Shown here piece by piece: positions 12,650 to 27,600 of a DNA stretch of 64,000 bases. Within the stretch, counting starts at the first letter, position 1. Each line of letters begins with the position of its first letter. A program made the translations under genes and the position numbers. A model generated the notes under the pieces. The model was given only the letters and a program-made list of their open reading frames with translations. It did no database searches and was not told where the DNA came from. The stretch is from assembly GCA_013399875.1 (NCBI GenBank), contig VXAZ01007594.1, positions 124,001 to 188,000 on the forward strand, in the 5' to 3' direction. This stretch comes from Gymnorhina tibicen (lineage: Eukaryota > Chordata > Aves > Passeriformes > Artamidae).

Positions 12650-15600
12650 CTAGGGAAGAAAGAAAAAAAATTCTGATTTGTTACACTTGGGATTAGTGTC
12701 TCTGTCATTGTATTTTATCATCTAAAGATCCAGTTACTAATTCTACTACAGTGGTATAATTATTCTTTCACAATCTGTTTAACCCAAGACATCTTGGAAG
12801 TGTTTAAGTTAAAATACAGTACTACTGACTGCTGTAGTGCAATTAATGCCCTTATACTACAATTCAAAACAGTAACACAAGTCAGGAAAATCTCTCTCTT
12901 TCAATCGTGATTAACTTAATGAGTTCCTTCAACACTAATCTCTTAAACACAGAATTATAGGAAGTAAGAGATCAAAGAATAAGCAAAGCAGTCTAACTAA
13001 ATAGTCCACATTGATTAGCACATTGTACTTCCTACTGATCTAAGAACAAACTAATGAGATGCCAGGCACAATGACTACTCTTAGATTGCTTTGAAGGTAT
13101 GCTTAACATTCAAATACTCCCTCCCTTATGCCTTATCTAGGGAAGACAAAGCAGTCTTTTTTTAAAACCTTCAAATTAATCAGATACAGTCCAGGAAAAC
13201 AAATGAAGGTTGTAAATATTTTTGGGTTTTGGTAAGACTGCCATAAATTTTGTGAAAGTCTGAGACATCAAAATGCAAAATTAAATTATCTCCAGTCTGC
13301 ACTAGGACACAGTTGCCCTGCTAACCAGCATTCCATACTATGAATGGCCAGTACAGCTGCAGTCTTCAAAGAATAATTAAAGACTTCTTCTTTAAAATCC
13401 ACCATCACTTTTGTACTTCTGTGATCTAGTTAGGGTCAAGCACCTTTGTCTGCAAATCAAAATACATACCATAACTTCCAGTTGTATTGGCACAAATGAT
13501 AGCACCAAAGAACTTTGGAGCATACTTCTGGATTCTAGAAATAACTTTCTGACAGGCTACTGTTGGGTCTGTTCCCATCCTCATATATTCCACAGCTTGA
13601 TAACTGAAAAAAAAAAAAAAACAAACCAACCCCATACCCAGAAAATTAGCCATACTCAGGTTACTCAGGTTATGTAATTTAAAATACCACAGAAGAGACC
13701 CTGATTTCTTTGAATAATGGAAACACATGATAAATAATTTTTAGGCCAACTTCATATTGGCAATTATTACTCAAGTTCTACATAAAAAGCAATTAAAAAC
13801 AAGACTAAAAGGGACTACAAGATGTCACCTATGCAATCTATCATCCTATGGCAGGCCAAGCCAAGAGAGAACTCTGATCATTTGCAGTAGAAGAAGCTAA
13901 GCAAAATATCAGTTAAAGAACTGCAAGGAGCAGTGGCTTAGAAGACTTAATCACATAATGAATAATAGAAGCCACTAAGTTTGACATTAGAAGTAATTGC
14001 TAGTTTTCAAAAAGGCTAATGTCAAGATAATTTGAGGAAAACTCATTATTACATTACTGATAAATTACTGATTTCAGTAAGCATTAAAAAAATCTTTCAG
14101 AAAAAATTTAAGTTTCTGAAAACATCAAAATTGACACATTTCCTTTATTTTATGAATATGAAGGTACCTTGTTTTGATCAGGACTCTGAGCCACTTTCAA
14201 ACTTTTTGCAAAGTGATTAAAAAAAATCTTATTCTAAGAGTAATCAAAATGAATTTCCTTTATATCTAAAGGAATTTCTTGAGATGAACCAGTTGCATTT
14301 CCAAAATGTCCTGAGAGGTAAAAAATTAGTTATATTGCCATTTTCTTTCAGAACCTGAAGACTAAGTGATAACTCATGACGTAACTTACAAGCAAACAAC
14401 ACTGGATTTCTTTGATGAAAGATGCATATACCAAGACCAACTCTTGTTACACTAAGACATGTACAGATTGCATTAATTACAGATGTTATCAAAGTACCAC
14501 AGAAAAGAACATCTCTTGCATTTTGAGACTCCCTATTATCTTTGATTTATTCTAACAATCAAATAGGTTCAATAGTTATCTAAAGATAACTATCTGCATA
14601 TAAAGCTGTATTTCACAGGGGTCTCTTCACTAATCAAAACCTCAACAAGAAGTTACCCCCTTCAAAGACGGCATGCAGAAAATATCAGCAATTCTGCCCT
14701 TTCTTTGACACTTCCTTCACTTCTGGGAGGTTAATTCTAGTCTTTGTTTTCATGAGGGAATATCTAAATATCATGGAATTAGTAAAAAATCTTTATCTAT
14801 GAGGAAACAGTAATTAACCTCCTAGTCAGGTGGTTAACTCACTGGTGCCAATAGGAAGTGTTTTAAGCATTACAGACAAACACTTCAGGCTGCTTAAGTA
14901 CAATCTAAGCTTTATTGACTAATCTTACAGTGGAGATCAACTCACTACTACTCTTGGTATTTTATATGACAAGATAGATAATAAATGAAGTTGTCAACTG
15001 CCTTGTATTTCAAAGACTGGCTTGGAACAGCTTGAAATTCACTGACAATATCTGTAAATATGCAACAGCTAGCAGACTTTCTTGACTGCCAGAGTTTCAG
15101 AAAAATCGCCTGAGCAATCTGAAGGCCACTTCTATATTATCCTTCAAGCATCAGTGCCCATTATGTTCAGCATGGATTTCCATAATTCATTCCTCCTGAG
15201 ACCGACCCACAAGGATGCTCATGAAGAGAGCCATGTCTTACAGAGTTTATGCAACCATGGTGACAACACTAAAACACCTCTTTCAGTTTCAAATTACATG
15301 CAATTACAAAGGATTGTTGCAGTGACATCTCCTGAGTGAGCTGAAACCCGCACCTCATCCTTTCTACAATTTTTGATACTTTCCCACACAACAAAACTCT
15401 TTGGAGAAGAAAGCTAACCAGTTCTGCTAAAAAGCATAGAGATTGGAAATATACTCACTACCTGCTGCCTGTTTGCTCACAGCTTGGCAGTATTAAGGGA
15501 TCTGTCATCATGATATTTAAGTACCTTCTTTTAAGACAGATCATAAGAATAACTTGATTCTGCTACTGTTCTTTCCGCTTCCACTCCTTCCACTCCCACT

Positions 15601-18600
15601 TCAGCAGCCACTAAAGTCAGACCATATTTTTAATCAATTTCTTCATTTGCTGAGTCCATATCTTGCTGCAGAAATCTAGCAAAGTCTGCCCTAAGGACAA
15701 ACCTGGGTAAGAAGCGCATCATGATGTCACCATCCCCAGTGGCTGCAGCTCCTCCGGCTGTACTATCCGCATAGGATCCCGCTCCAGGTATCGGAGAATC
15801 TCCAACACGTCTGTAGTGAACAATGGAAAATAAAAACCAAACTTTGTCAGCCTTACTGCCTCCAGCTGGCTTAGCATTAAACCCACAGGAGAGCAGGACA
15901 GGTAAAGAGGTCAATCCACTGCAGACAAAAGTCTTGTCTTAAACTACTAGTAAAAGTGATTTGTGATAACCTGACTGACCTGAGGCTTAATCCACCTCCA
16001 ACGCTCAACTGTCTGTTATTATACTGACTGTAGTTAAGCCAGTGAGGTTTAGCCTGTGGGCAACAGTAAGCAGCTGGGGACCTTCATATGTTCAATAACT
16101 TGTTGCTAAATCCAGAAGTTGTCTGACTTGGTTGACAGACAATAATCCTAACTGTGTAGAAAAAGTATCTCAAGGACAAAACAGAAACGTGGGGCTCTGA
16201 TTTTATGTACATTTCTTAGGAGACTGTGCACCTCTCCAAAATGCTTATTTGTCTCTGGTGCCTTGCCTTACAAGTTGTCTCACAACTGTGCCAGTTGTTT
16301 GTGTCTCTGTATGGTGAATTAAGCAAGCTGAAAAACAAGTATTCCCTCAAATAAACACACATAGTCTTGCAACTGAACCAGTTTCTCAGCCTTAGGATCT
16401 ATGCCAAGTGCACAAAAACAAGCAAGGCCATTTTGTGATCTAAAGGTTAATGTTTTACACCCCAATGACAAGTTTAACATAGGAAACAAGGTGGAGAAAA
16501 GAGCTTTTTTGTAAAATCAGAGACACTAACCCTGGAATTTTGTGGATTGCACCATTAGTAGATGTCCCAGAAGCAACGGTTCCACTCACACCGATTACAA
16601 CCATACCTAAGATTTTCAACAGGGACAAAACATATTCAGAAATACTACTAACAAATTGATTTAATTGGCACTATGCTTATCAAACAGAACCACAATGCCC
16701 AGACTATTCAAATTACTGATATCCTGAAATACAAGAGTGGTACTCTTTAGGAAAACAAGTTCTTTTTAAAAGAGATTTGGAAACTTTTAGGATATGTTAC
16801 AACAGCTCAAAAAGGAATGTGAAACAGTGAGTGCCACACTGTTCAGGGCTATATGCTACTACTGCCCAAACAGCCACTGCCTCCTGATACACACCGTTGC
16901 TAACCAGTAGAAAACAAGTACCTGGTGTCACTACATCAATACCACCAGAATGTCACCACCAATACCATCAGAACAACAAAGTTTGGAAATTATAAACAAT
17001 GCTTGAAGGAAATAAAAAAATAAAGTCAGATGCATAAGCTTGTATTTGGTAGAAGATGACATATTGCCTACCAAAGTACCTAGAACTACATGACGGGCAA
17101 CCAAATGTTTGGATAAGTCAACCCCTTGCTAATTTTGTGTGATAAGAAAGCCACTGCCTTACACTAAAGAAGCTTAGATTGTCACTTGGAATCGGATTTG
17201 GGATCAGCTGCTTCTCCATAGAGCAACACTTTACCTCCATAGAGCAGGAGAGGGCATGAATTGCTGCTAGCATAAAACTCCAGTATAAACTGAGAGCCAA
17301 GAAGCAGAATTTGATGAGCTGAATTCTGTTTCTCTGACCTCACTAAGCAGTATCTTCTTCTCACAGGAAAGCTTCCTGACCAGTAGAAGCTAAAAACATA
17401 GAGGCACAGACCAAATGGCCTCTTCAAAAAGACTGGAAGGGCATTAGTTTCTACCAATGTCCTAAATGCATGCTGAATGAAGAATCTTAAAATGTGCTAC
17501 TCACAGAGGTATTTCGTATGTAAAACACTAGGGTGGGAGAACTTGAAATACTAATACAAAATACCATCATTTACTACAAAACACCTTAGGACTACTTAAT
17601 GATAGATCAGGTCTTGAATTATATTTAGCAGGTTCCTTGTCCTGGGTTACAGTGTATTCTATTACCATGAGCTGTTGAAACCAGGTGTAGCAAAGTTCCT
17701 CACCTCCTCCCTCTGGACTATCTCCTGTCAATGGGCCCAACAATGCCTTGCCCCATGACTCATAGATACTCACACCTGGACTATCTCCTGTTAATGGGCC
17801 CATCAGTGCCTTGCCCCATGACTCACCATCCCATTGTGAGATGCTCCGCCCAGGGGGAAGGAACCAAGCATTCCCACCTGGATAAAATCTGGGGTTTGGA
17901 ACAGCACAGTCTTACCTGCTGGGATCCCAGAGGACAAGAGCTACACAAGTGCCACTAGACTTTCTGAGGAGGACCAGACCTTTTTTTTTTCCTTTCTACA
18001 AGATTACTGCCTCAATAGAACCATTTCAAAGAGAACTGCAGCTACCACTGCATTGGACTGCTACCAACACCCTGCCCGGCAGGGTGCCAGGTTGTACCCC
18101 TGACTCTGTCAGGTTTAAACCAGTTTCTCTGTATTATTGCTTTGTTATATATGTATATATATTAGTAAAAAACTGTTATTCCTATTCCTAATATCTTTGC
18201 CTGAAAGCCCCTTAATTTGAAATTTATAATTTGGAGGGAAGGGGGTTGTATTTTCCATTCCAAGGGGGGGCTCCTGCCTTCCTTAGCAGACTCCTGTCTT
18301 TCAAAGCAAGACATTCCTCTCTCCTGACACTCCACATTTCTGAGTTTTCCAGCACTTACTGAAGACTGTTTATCCCAGTAAGTAAGCTAGCTATCAACTT
18401 AAGAATTTGGTAGGTCACCTGGCTTCTGTAGACTATTAATTGATTATTAGTAGGATGAACTAGAAACAAAGAAGAAAGATTCATACTTGAAATAAGTTGT
18501 TAATTCTTGATATTGTAAAGACCATCAGACAAGAAGTTCCGGATTGCTAAACTGAGAAAAATCCAAACTAAACCAAAAAGTGCAAGTTTCAATACTACAA

Positions 18601-21600
18601 AGTATAAGCTTTGAAAGACATGACTCTGTAACTGCTCTAGTCCTTTGTCTGATCTGCTCATTAATCAACTTACAGGCTTAGCAATTAACAGTCCTCAATC
18701 AGTAAACTCTTAGAAGTTTTTGGTATTACTACTGCTAACCTGTTTTAAGCAAAAAAATTTTCTGTAGAAATTTACTGATTTAGAAAAAAGCCAGAATAGA
18801 AGAAAAATGAAAGCAAACTTTGTTTTATAAGCTTAAGGAGTGTGACTAACACTGCTTTTAGTTGGCAACAAGACTAATGGTTTACTCATTTCTTCTACCA
18901 CTGCAAGGCCTTTTAAGTTGGTCTGACAGTGACACCATAATCAAGATAAACATAATTATTTTTAACTTAATCAGTTTTTTAAGCATCCACAGCTGCCTAA
19001 GCCATTATGCCAAGGTATCTGTGGGAAAAGCAGTAGGGCAATGAACAAGAGTTAAGGGCAAAAAATGAAGCAAGTGGCTGTACAGTCAGTGAACTGGAAA
19101 AAAACCAAAAACAAAGCCTACTTTTAGGCACTCCATCCTAACACATAAGTAACAGACTCTTGAAACCACTATAAACAGGAAATAATTCCTGTTAATAATA
19201 TGAAATACTTTTCTTTAAATCAGTATGGTTTAATTGTTAGAGGAATGAGGAAAAAAAAAGATCAGCATCAGAGTTACCAAAAGTTGTTACCAATAGTATC
19301 ATGGTTAAGAACACTTCTTTGTGAGCTGGTCTGTTCTTCTTTGTAAGTTACTTCTTCAGGCCGTTTATAAGGTCCACAGGATTTTGAAGAGTCTGGCACC
19401 ACATTCTGTAATTAGTTTGTGATTTGCATGAATAATATAATATATTCAATACAGATAAATTTAAAAATACTCCAATCAATACCTATAATCTACCATACAG
19501 GCATCAGATGCTCAGTACTTAAACCATAGAGATGTACTGAGATCCCACAAATTGTTTTCCTTAGTGAATAAAGACTGGTATCTGGTATTATACAGTAAAA
19601 AGATTTTCCTAATGGAAAAATTACATTGTTCAAATTAAAGACTCTCCTTTTCTCAACTGACTGGTCAAAAAAACCCCCAAACCAGCGTACAAGTATGTAG
19701 AAATCTGTAACACCCAAAGCAAAAAAAAAACTCATCCAAACAAGCCAAACAGGTAAGTTTAATGGACATCTGCACTAACCTGGTGTATTCACAGGTCTGC
19801 AAAGAGCCTCTCAATTATCTATTTAAAGACCTTAATTACTACTGTAAGATTTTCTTTCAGAAATTTATACATGCATCAAAAAACACATGCACTGTTTTTT
19901 TTTGTTAAGTCCTGTCCCATTTAAGAACTAAAAAATACCTCCCACACCAAAATACTACTGCAGCAAGGTCAAAACCAGCAGGATCTAAGAAATAAGAACT
20001 AGACACATAAACTCCCAAGTCTAGCAAGTGCTTAGTAATACCAAGTTTTTCTGTTTAATAAGCAAAACTTCTTTTTTGTCATATGTAAAACATAACTTCA
20101 ATATAAGCTGAAAGGAAGAGGCAATGCTGCATTACCGACTTTCTAAATCCCCCCTTCACTGCCATCACTGCACTGTACCTTCCAGTAGTTTGGCTGACAG
20201 CTTTGATTAAGCCACTCTGCAAACAGTGAAAGGGATTTCTGGGTAGTTAAATCTTCATATGGAAACCCCATTCTTACAGCAAACAGGGAAGCTTGAAAAG
20301 CAAGAACAGAATAAAAAAAACCCCATTGATTTATTCACAGTTTTATGTATTTTATGACAATGCATTCATGTTATTTTTTTTAGAAATCAAGAAATTTTAC
20401 ATCCTTTTTGGAGATGAGCAATACATCTTCAGGGAGCAGTATCAGCCATTAGAGCAATGCAGAACTGCAGTAGCGAACTTTCACTTCACAGGCAGTAACA
20501 TAAAAATTTTCCCATTGAAAGAGAAACAAATTCAACTCTGTTAATCAACTGGACGAAAATAAGAGTGTGGAGCAAGAATGGCCTAGGCTGTGTGGGTCAC
20601 AGAAATAAATAAGTCCTACAAATATAACTATATTTTCTTTAAAAAGCTAGTTTTTTATCAAAAATAAGAAGCACAATGTTTGCCATTAAAACTCTGATAC
20701 TTGAAAGCAATCCACCAGCTTACATCACATTTCACTTTTCCTTGCAGCTTTAAAAGTGACTGCATCCTTGTTTTGAAAATTAATGTAGTATGTGCCAAGA
20801 GAAACAGAAATACCAACGCAAGCAATGAAAGAATGTTACACTTCTAAGAATGACTTTAATCATTAGGCAAAGGAAAAAGAAAAAAGATCAACTCTTCTTT
20901 CATCTTTTAGCTGTAGATACCTTTGATATTACCCAGTAACAGATCCTGTTGCTAAGTTCAGATGCTTGAATTTATATTATCAATCCTTGATAATAATGTC
21001 ACTATAATACACAGCTGAACAAACTTATCAAGTCCAAGAATTAAGAAAAGCCTTCAAATATTTCTGGACTGCTTTTCTATGTTTCTCTTAAAAACTGACA
21101 CAATTGAAGTACCTTAGCACTCAGAGGAAAAGAAAACTGACAACTTCAATTAAATAGATATTTATTTTCCCACTTACAGAACAAACAGGTGTGATTTGGG
21201 GCTTTTTTTGTTTGCATTTTTTTTAAGACAAAATTGTCCTTGTGCATGTTTGTCAAGCATTCCTTCATAATTTTTGAAACATTGTTTCTATTTCAGGAAG
21301 CAACAGTTCCTCATTTTTACACTCTGAACTGTTTATTTGGATTATTGGTCTAAGTATTACAAGAACAAAAAGAGAAAAAGGTCACTGTGATTATGAAGTT
21401 TTCCCATCTGTTAGAGACAAACAAGAAAATTTCTTGGCAGTAACCAAAATAGGTTTTTTTCCTCACTTGTAATCATCCTGCACTGAATAATCCTCACCAG
21501 ACTCTCTACATTGATATGTGTCCTTTAGTACTAGTTTTCTAAGACTTCCCCCAAAAAATTAAGGCAACAAATGGAGAAAGCAGTTATTTTAACAATGCAA

Positions 21601-24600
21601 GAACTGGTGAGTGTGGTTATCTGTATCTGTTCAACAAAAGCTACACCACTGCCATGAAGCAGACCCAGGGAACTGCAGGCTGGTCAGCCTCACCTTGATC
21701 AATGAGAAAATGGAACAAATAACCCTGGAAATAATTTCTGAGCACATGAAGGACAAGCATGTGATTAGGAATAGTCATCATGGCTTTGCAAAAGGGAAGT
21801 CCTGCTTGATCAGCCTAATAACCCTCTATGATGAAACAAGTGGTTCAGTAGATGAGGCGAGAGCAGTGGCTATTGTCTACCTTGACTTCTGTAAGGCTCT
21901 TGACACTGGCTCCCCTAAGATCCCAAAGAGAAGCTGATGAAGTATGGACTGGATGAGCAGAGAGTGAGGACTGAAAACTGGCTTAAGGGTTTAGCTCACA
22001 GGGTTGTGATCAGTGTTAGGAAGTCCAGTTGGAGCCAGTAATTAGCAGCGTCTCACTGGGGTCAATACAGTGTCCATAAAGCAACTTGGCAAAGACAAGG
22101 TTTGGTTCTGAGGGTCAGAAAGGTGAATGCCAGCCAGCAACATGTCCTTGTATCAAAGGCAGGTAACAGTGCATGCTGGGCTCCAGCACTATGAGGAGTG
22201 CTGCCAGTAGGTCAAGGAAAGTCATCTTTTCCTTTACTCAGCCCTGGCAAGGCCACACATGGAGTACTGGGTCCAGTTCTGGGCTTCTCACTACAGGAGA
22301 GTCATGGACATGCTGGGGACAGCCCAGCAAAGGACCACAAACATGACTAAGGGATTGGAACATCTCTCCTACAAGGAAAGGCTGAGAGAGCCGGGAGTGT
22401 TCAGCATGGAGAAAAGAAGGCTCAGGGGGGATGTCATCAGTGTATATAAATATCTCAAGGGAAGGTGCAAAGAACAGTCAGTCTGGTTTCAGTGCTGCTC
22501 AGTGATGGGACCAGAGGCAATGGGAACAGACTGAAACATGAAGTTCCCTCTGAACAACAGGAAATGCTTTTTCACTCTGAGTGTGATCAAACAGTGGCAC
22601 AGGTTGTGCACAGAGAGGTTGCAGAGTCTCCATCTCTGGAGATATTCAAAACGTCTGGGCAACCAGATGTAGGTGGCCCTACTTATAGCAGGGGGGCTGA
22701 ACCAGAAGACCTCAAGTCCTTACCAACATCAACCATTCTGTGGTTCTGTAATACATCCTCTTCCTTAAGTTGTCTATGTAGCAAAGGTTTTAGAATACCT
22801 AAATATCAATTTTTTGAGTCAAAATAAACTGAGAGTCAAAATAAACTGAGAGTTTTTTGAGTCAAAAAACTGAGAAGGCTATTCAGGTGTAATTGAATTC
22901 TAACAGGTTGCAACATTGTTTTTAACATCAGAAACAAAATTTTCCTATTACTTTCACTAAAGTTTTACACACAGGAATAATGTACAGGACATATGTTTTA
23001 AAATTATGAACTCATTGAAATTAATGCATACCACAGCTTGCCTCTTCTTCTTTAGTGTCAACCACTCATAAAAATGCAATTTTAGAAGACACGCAGACTT
23101 CCCTGGACTATATCTCTAAGTATATTCAAATAAAAGTGTAGTTTAGTTATTGGGAGAAAAATACAGAATAACTTCAGCAATTTTGCACCTTGAATAAAAA
23201 ATGCCTGCAGAGATCACACGCATTTATATGAAAAGATTCTACTATTATAGCTAGCTTTTCTGTAATGTAAGTATTTCTATTTAGAAAATAAACTGCTTGT
23301 TCTCTCACCTGCCAGTTTGAAGGTTCAAATGTATGTTCTTTTTATTCATCATTTCTTTTACCCAAATTTACAAAAAATACATTTCTTCAAAAGAGATAGT
23401 CTTTCTCAATTTCTCCACCGCTTTCATTAACTCATTAACATTAAACACCATCTCCAATTTTTATTCAAAAAATCTTCAGCTTTCCTGTCTTTCTTTTGCC
23501 CTTACTGCTAGGCATTTTCTTCTGAGGAAGCATCACTGACAGTAAGGACTCAGCAAAACAACCTTGTCCACATGCCTCCATTAGGCATCTTCTTAGGTTG
23601 TAAGATATATTTTAAATCAGCACTTTAATTCTTCTGTTTCTTCATTTTCCTTATCTTTTCTGCTCATTCTACTGATTAAAATTTAAAAATACTATGGTAA
23701 CTAGCAATGACAGGCAAATGAGTATTAGGAGTACTTCTCCCTCCACTATTTAACATCTGACCAATTTCTTTTTCTGCACTACCTGTGTAGTAGGTAGATT
23801 TTATCTCTTAGCAAAGCCACTTATAATCACGGTCAACTGCCTTAAATTAAATAGAATCTGTAGATTTCTCTGTTCAGACCTTCTATCAAACTGTGTCCTC
23901 ACCTCCCCAAATTGTTCCCTTTTACTTCATCAAAAAATTGCTCTTGCACTTACTTCTGTACATGCTAATTCCTTCAAGAATCTTTTATCTTTTCTTATCA
24001 GTTTCAAAGCACTTGAATCACCGTTAATGTCCAGATGTCAATTTCCACACTTATCTCCACATTTCTTTCTGAGCAGGTACAGGCTCAGAGCAGGCTTCTT
24101 AAAAGACAAGAAACCTGTTCACCATTCACATACCTCCAGGGCATGTACATCTCTTTTTGAAACTGGTATTATTCTATCAACAGCAGCCTGTATTCAAAAA
24201 GCTCAACTAAGCCTCCAATTTGTTACTGCTCTTTTGTCGTGCTTGGGAGTACAGCCTTTAATGAGCTTTCTTACATTTAAGTTCTCACTAATATTTTTAA
24301 ACTATGAAATATGCTAATCATGCTCAATATATACTAAAATATTAAAATTTAACTCTTGTGTCTATTAATTCTGCTATTCCTTCGAGAAAGTTACTTCATG
24401 GTTTTAAATGCTACATTTACATGTAACAATTTCTATAGTGCCTTTTAATAAATCATCTTTGATAACTTGGATATCAGTAATATTAGCAAAACCTTGGGAT
24501 TACAAGTCAATATTTGCAGTTAAACTGGTGAAAAAAACATAAAACTATTTTTTCTCCATCTAAAAATAAACCCATTTCATACACACAGAATGACAGAATA

Positions 24601-27600
24601 AACACTTTTGAACTATTTGAGTAGATTGATTTGATTGTCAAGGAATTCTTCCACCTATACTACCAAGATTAAAACATGGTAATTTTAACAGGAAGTGTTT
24701 TAAAATGAGGGTTTGACTTGGAAACAGTTAAAGGAATAATTACCTGACTCTCCCACTAGTAATGTATGCTTAGTGTATTCAATGACCTTTCGTGCTACAC
24801 CAATTGCATTTTTCACACGCCTGAGATCCGCAACAGCCCCGACTTCCATAGTGTTGCTGGAAACAAGGAATATTTAAAACTTATTAAAATGATGAGGAAA
24901 AACTGCACATTTTTTACTAGACAAAATCTGTTCTCATCTAAATCAAAAAGCTTGCTCCTTCAACATAATGCTTTAATTGTTCTATGCCACAGACAGATAG
25001 CATCACATTAGTAGGGAAAGACTTCCTACATACTTTTCACAGGCATGGACATATTGCTCAAGAAACAATACATCCATTCACAGTAATATTTTCAGTAGAG
25101 TAACTATTTTGTTACATAACCTCATAACATGAACCACACCCTTGCAATTACTTTTTAATCAGGACAGCTTTAAACAGCAAATAAATTATTGAAGACAATC
25201 ACTCCAAAAGTGAAATATTTATGGACTGAATGTAAAGGGAAAGCTAACAATGCTGCAAACCATCTGTTTTGCAACTGCTATAGCTAGAACTGGATTACTG
25301 AGCTACACGTGAAGAGTCATTTCCTACTCTTCCACCACCCAGGTATGTCATTTTTCCTAGTTCCACAAGTTAGCTTGTCCCATAGTCAGCCCCAAAGCAA
25401 CAAGGTCTTGTAACAACCCTTAAGTGTGCTAAAAATGACAGGGATCATTCTTGTCTCCATGCAGTTTCCTTACCCATCCATAATCATTGCATCCAGAGTT
25501 GTTTCTCCACTTTCATCTGGGCTTCCTCCGTATCCCACACTCCCATCGCACTGATCGATCTCACACTGACCACAGCCTCTCTCGACCGCGTCCAGCTCTG
25601 AACCTCCCAACTCTAATACTCTCCAAGCTGTAATCAACACAAATAATTAAAAAGTCACTAGGGAAAACAATTTCCACTACTGCTTTAAAGATGGACATGA
25701 TGTAGGTGCACTACGTAAGTGGATAAAAACCAGCAAACTATAACTTACAGATTATAAAGCCAAAATATAAATATAACCAAAAGAATGCAAAGCATTACCT
25801 TTCTAAATATTTTTTTTTGCATATCTGATTAGTGTTTCTGACTGAGAAACAGAGCTTTTCTTCTGACTGAGATATTATTTACTAACAATCATCACAAATT
25901 CTCTATATCAAATAACCTTCTCTGCCCAGAACCAATCATTACTTTATAACTGCTTGTTTAAAGCCTTCTAAGAGAAGAAACAGGGAAAAACAAATCTTTC
26001 ATGTCAAAAAAGAAAAAAAAAGGCCAAAAAAAAAGGTGCCCTCAAAAGCTTCATATGGAATACTGTGTCCAAATGCAGAATAAAAAGGTCTAAACCTACA
26101 TCAGTAACTAAGCACAAAACCAAAGTGAAAATTATATGTAAGAAATTAAGTCTCCATGTTCCCCTGTTCAACTCTTAGTCTTCTATTCTTCAGGATCTAG
26201 ATCACGGTGCAGTTTCGTAAGACATTGCAGACATGTCAAACGACATGCCTTGAATATACTGAGCCTGAAGGCATTGCACATATGAGATTTCACAAGGCTG
26301 GACTTCAGGCAAGATCTTCTAAGGTGCCTGAGCTTGCTGACAGTCTTAGTCCTACTTATTCCTATTTGTGCTGGCTCTGGCACTCAGTCATCTGACAGAC
26401 CCAGCACAGGGGAGGCAGCAGATGCACACAGGCCAGCTCTTTCTGGCAGAAGTAAACCAGCTCAAGAAGTACACCACTGTCTCAACCACCTCAAGAAGCC
26501 TCATCATCAGACATACTGCATGCAACTGCACGAAGTTGCTTGCACTAGGGAAAAAGTAAGACTTAATACCATGCATCCAACTCCACACGTGCTTGCCTCT
26601 ATTACAAACTTCAGTGTGAGGAGTACTGCTCTAATTCCTATTACCTTTATTACCGTGAGTAGTCTTAGCACAGGCTTTCAGAAGCTGCAAAGCAAGTGCC
26701 TTGCAATTTTCATGAGTGTATTTCACTTCTGACCATTACAAGGCTTTATTGGTAACTCATTTCATAAGCAAGAATTCTGTAGTAAGGGATTATTTACAAT
26801 TCGGCTGCAGTAAAATAACCGGCAAGTCTTTTAAAATTACTATTCACAGCTAATTTATGTTGCCATAGTAAAACCTGCTTTGACTGTCAATAACACATCA
26901 CAAAACAAGAGTTTCAAAGAAATAATTTAACTACCTAAATATTTAGGGGGCAAGAAGGAATTTCAAAAAAAACCACCTTAAAAAAAACACTGCAAACAGC
27001 CACAAGAGTGCAAACGACATTAGCAAAACTGTGTCTTTAATCTAGCTTTCCCGCAGTTCATAACTCCACTCTTTAGTTTTTGTGGGTTTTGGTTGGTTTT
27101 TTTAACGTTATCTCCCAGCTGGAAAGTTAAACCATTAGCTTGCAGGCTCTCAGCGGCAGAGAGAAGGGCAAGCTCCAGGGCTTGGCCCTTCCCATAGGAA
27201 GGGTAACGCTTTCCAAGCAGGCCGAGGCACCTCCTGCCGCCTCCCCGCCGGCAGCGGGGCTGGCTCTGAGCCCTGACGGGGTAGCAGCAGCCCGAGCCCT
27301 CCGCAGCCAGCGTCGCGTGGCAACCGGGTCACAGCCCCCTCCTTCTGCCCACACATCAGCCCAGTCCCGCCTGTGAGACTCATTTTTCCTTAGGCAGCAC
27401 CAACACCCAGACCCGCCCGGCGGCCCTCAGCAGGAGGGCGCTGCCGGAGGGCACCGAGCGGCGCGGCAGAGCACTGCCCCACCCGCCCCGCTCCAGCCCG
27501 GGCCCCGCCGGGACACCTGTCTCTGCGGCCGTCCTAAACGCCCAGGTGTTGATGACTACAGGCAAGGCGGCGGCTGAGGCGGCGCCCGCCGGCGTCAACA

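Larger units (their letters stand above)
16607..19290 (-). other. AGA intron 5 (contains a solo LTR)
   Basis: The intron is 2684 bp with GT-AG ends. One quarter of it is the antisense solo LTR at 17638-18313. The rest is unremarkable. Confidence 0.9.
20292..24743 (-). other. AGA intron 3 (contains a CR1)
   Basis: This is the largest intron, at 4452 bp. It holds the antisense CR1 at 21652-22752 and the 17-bp tandem repeat beside it. The stretch 23,330-24,300 is markedly pyrimidine-rich on the plus strand. Confidence 0.9.
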
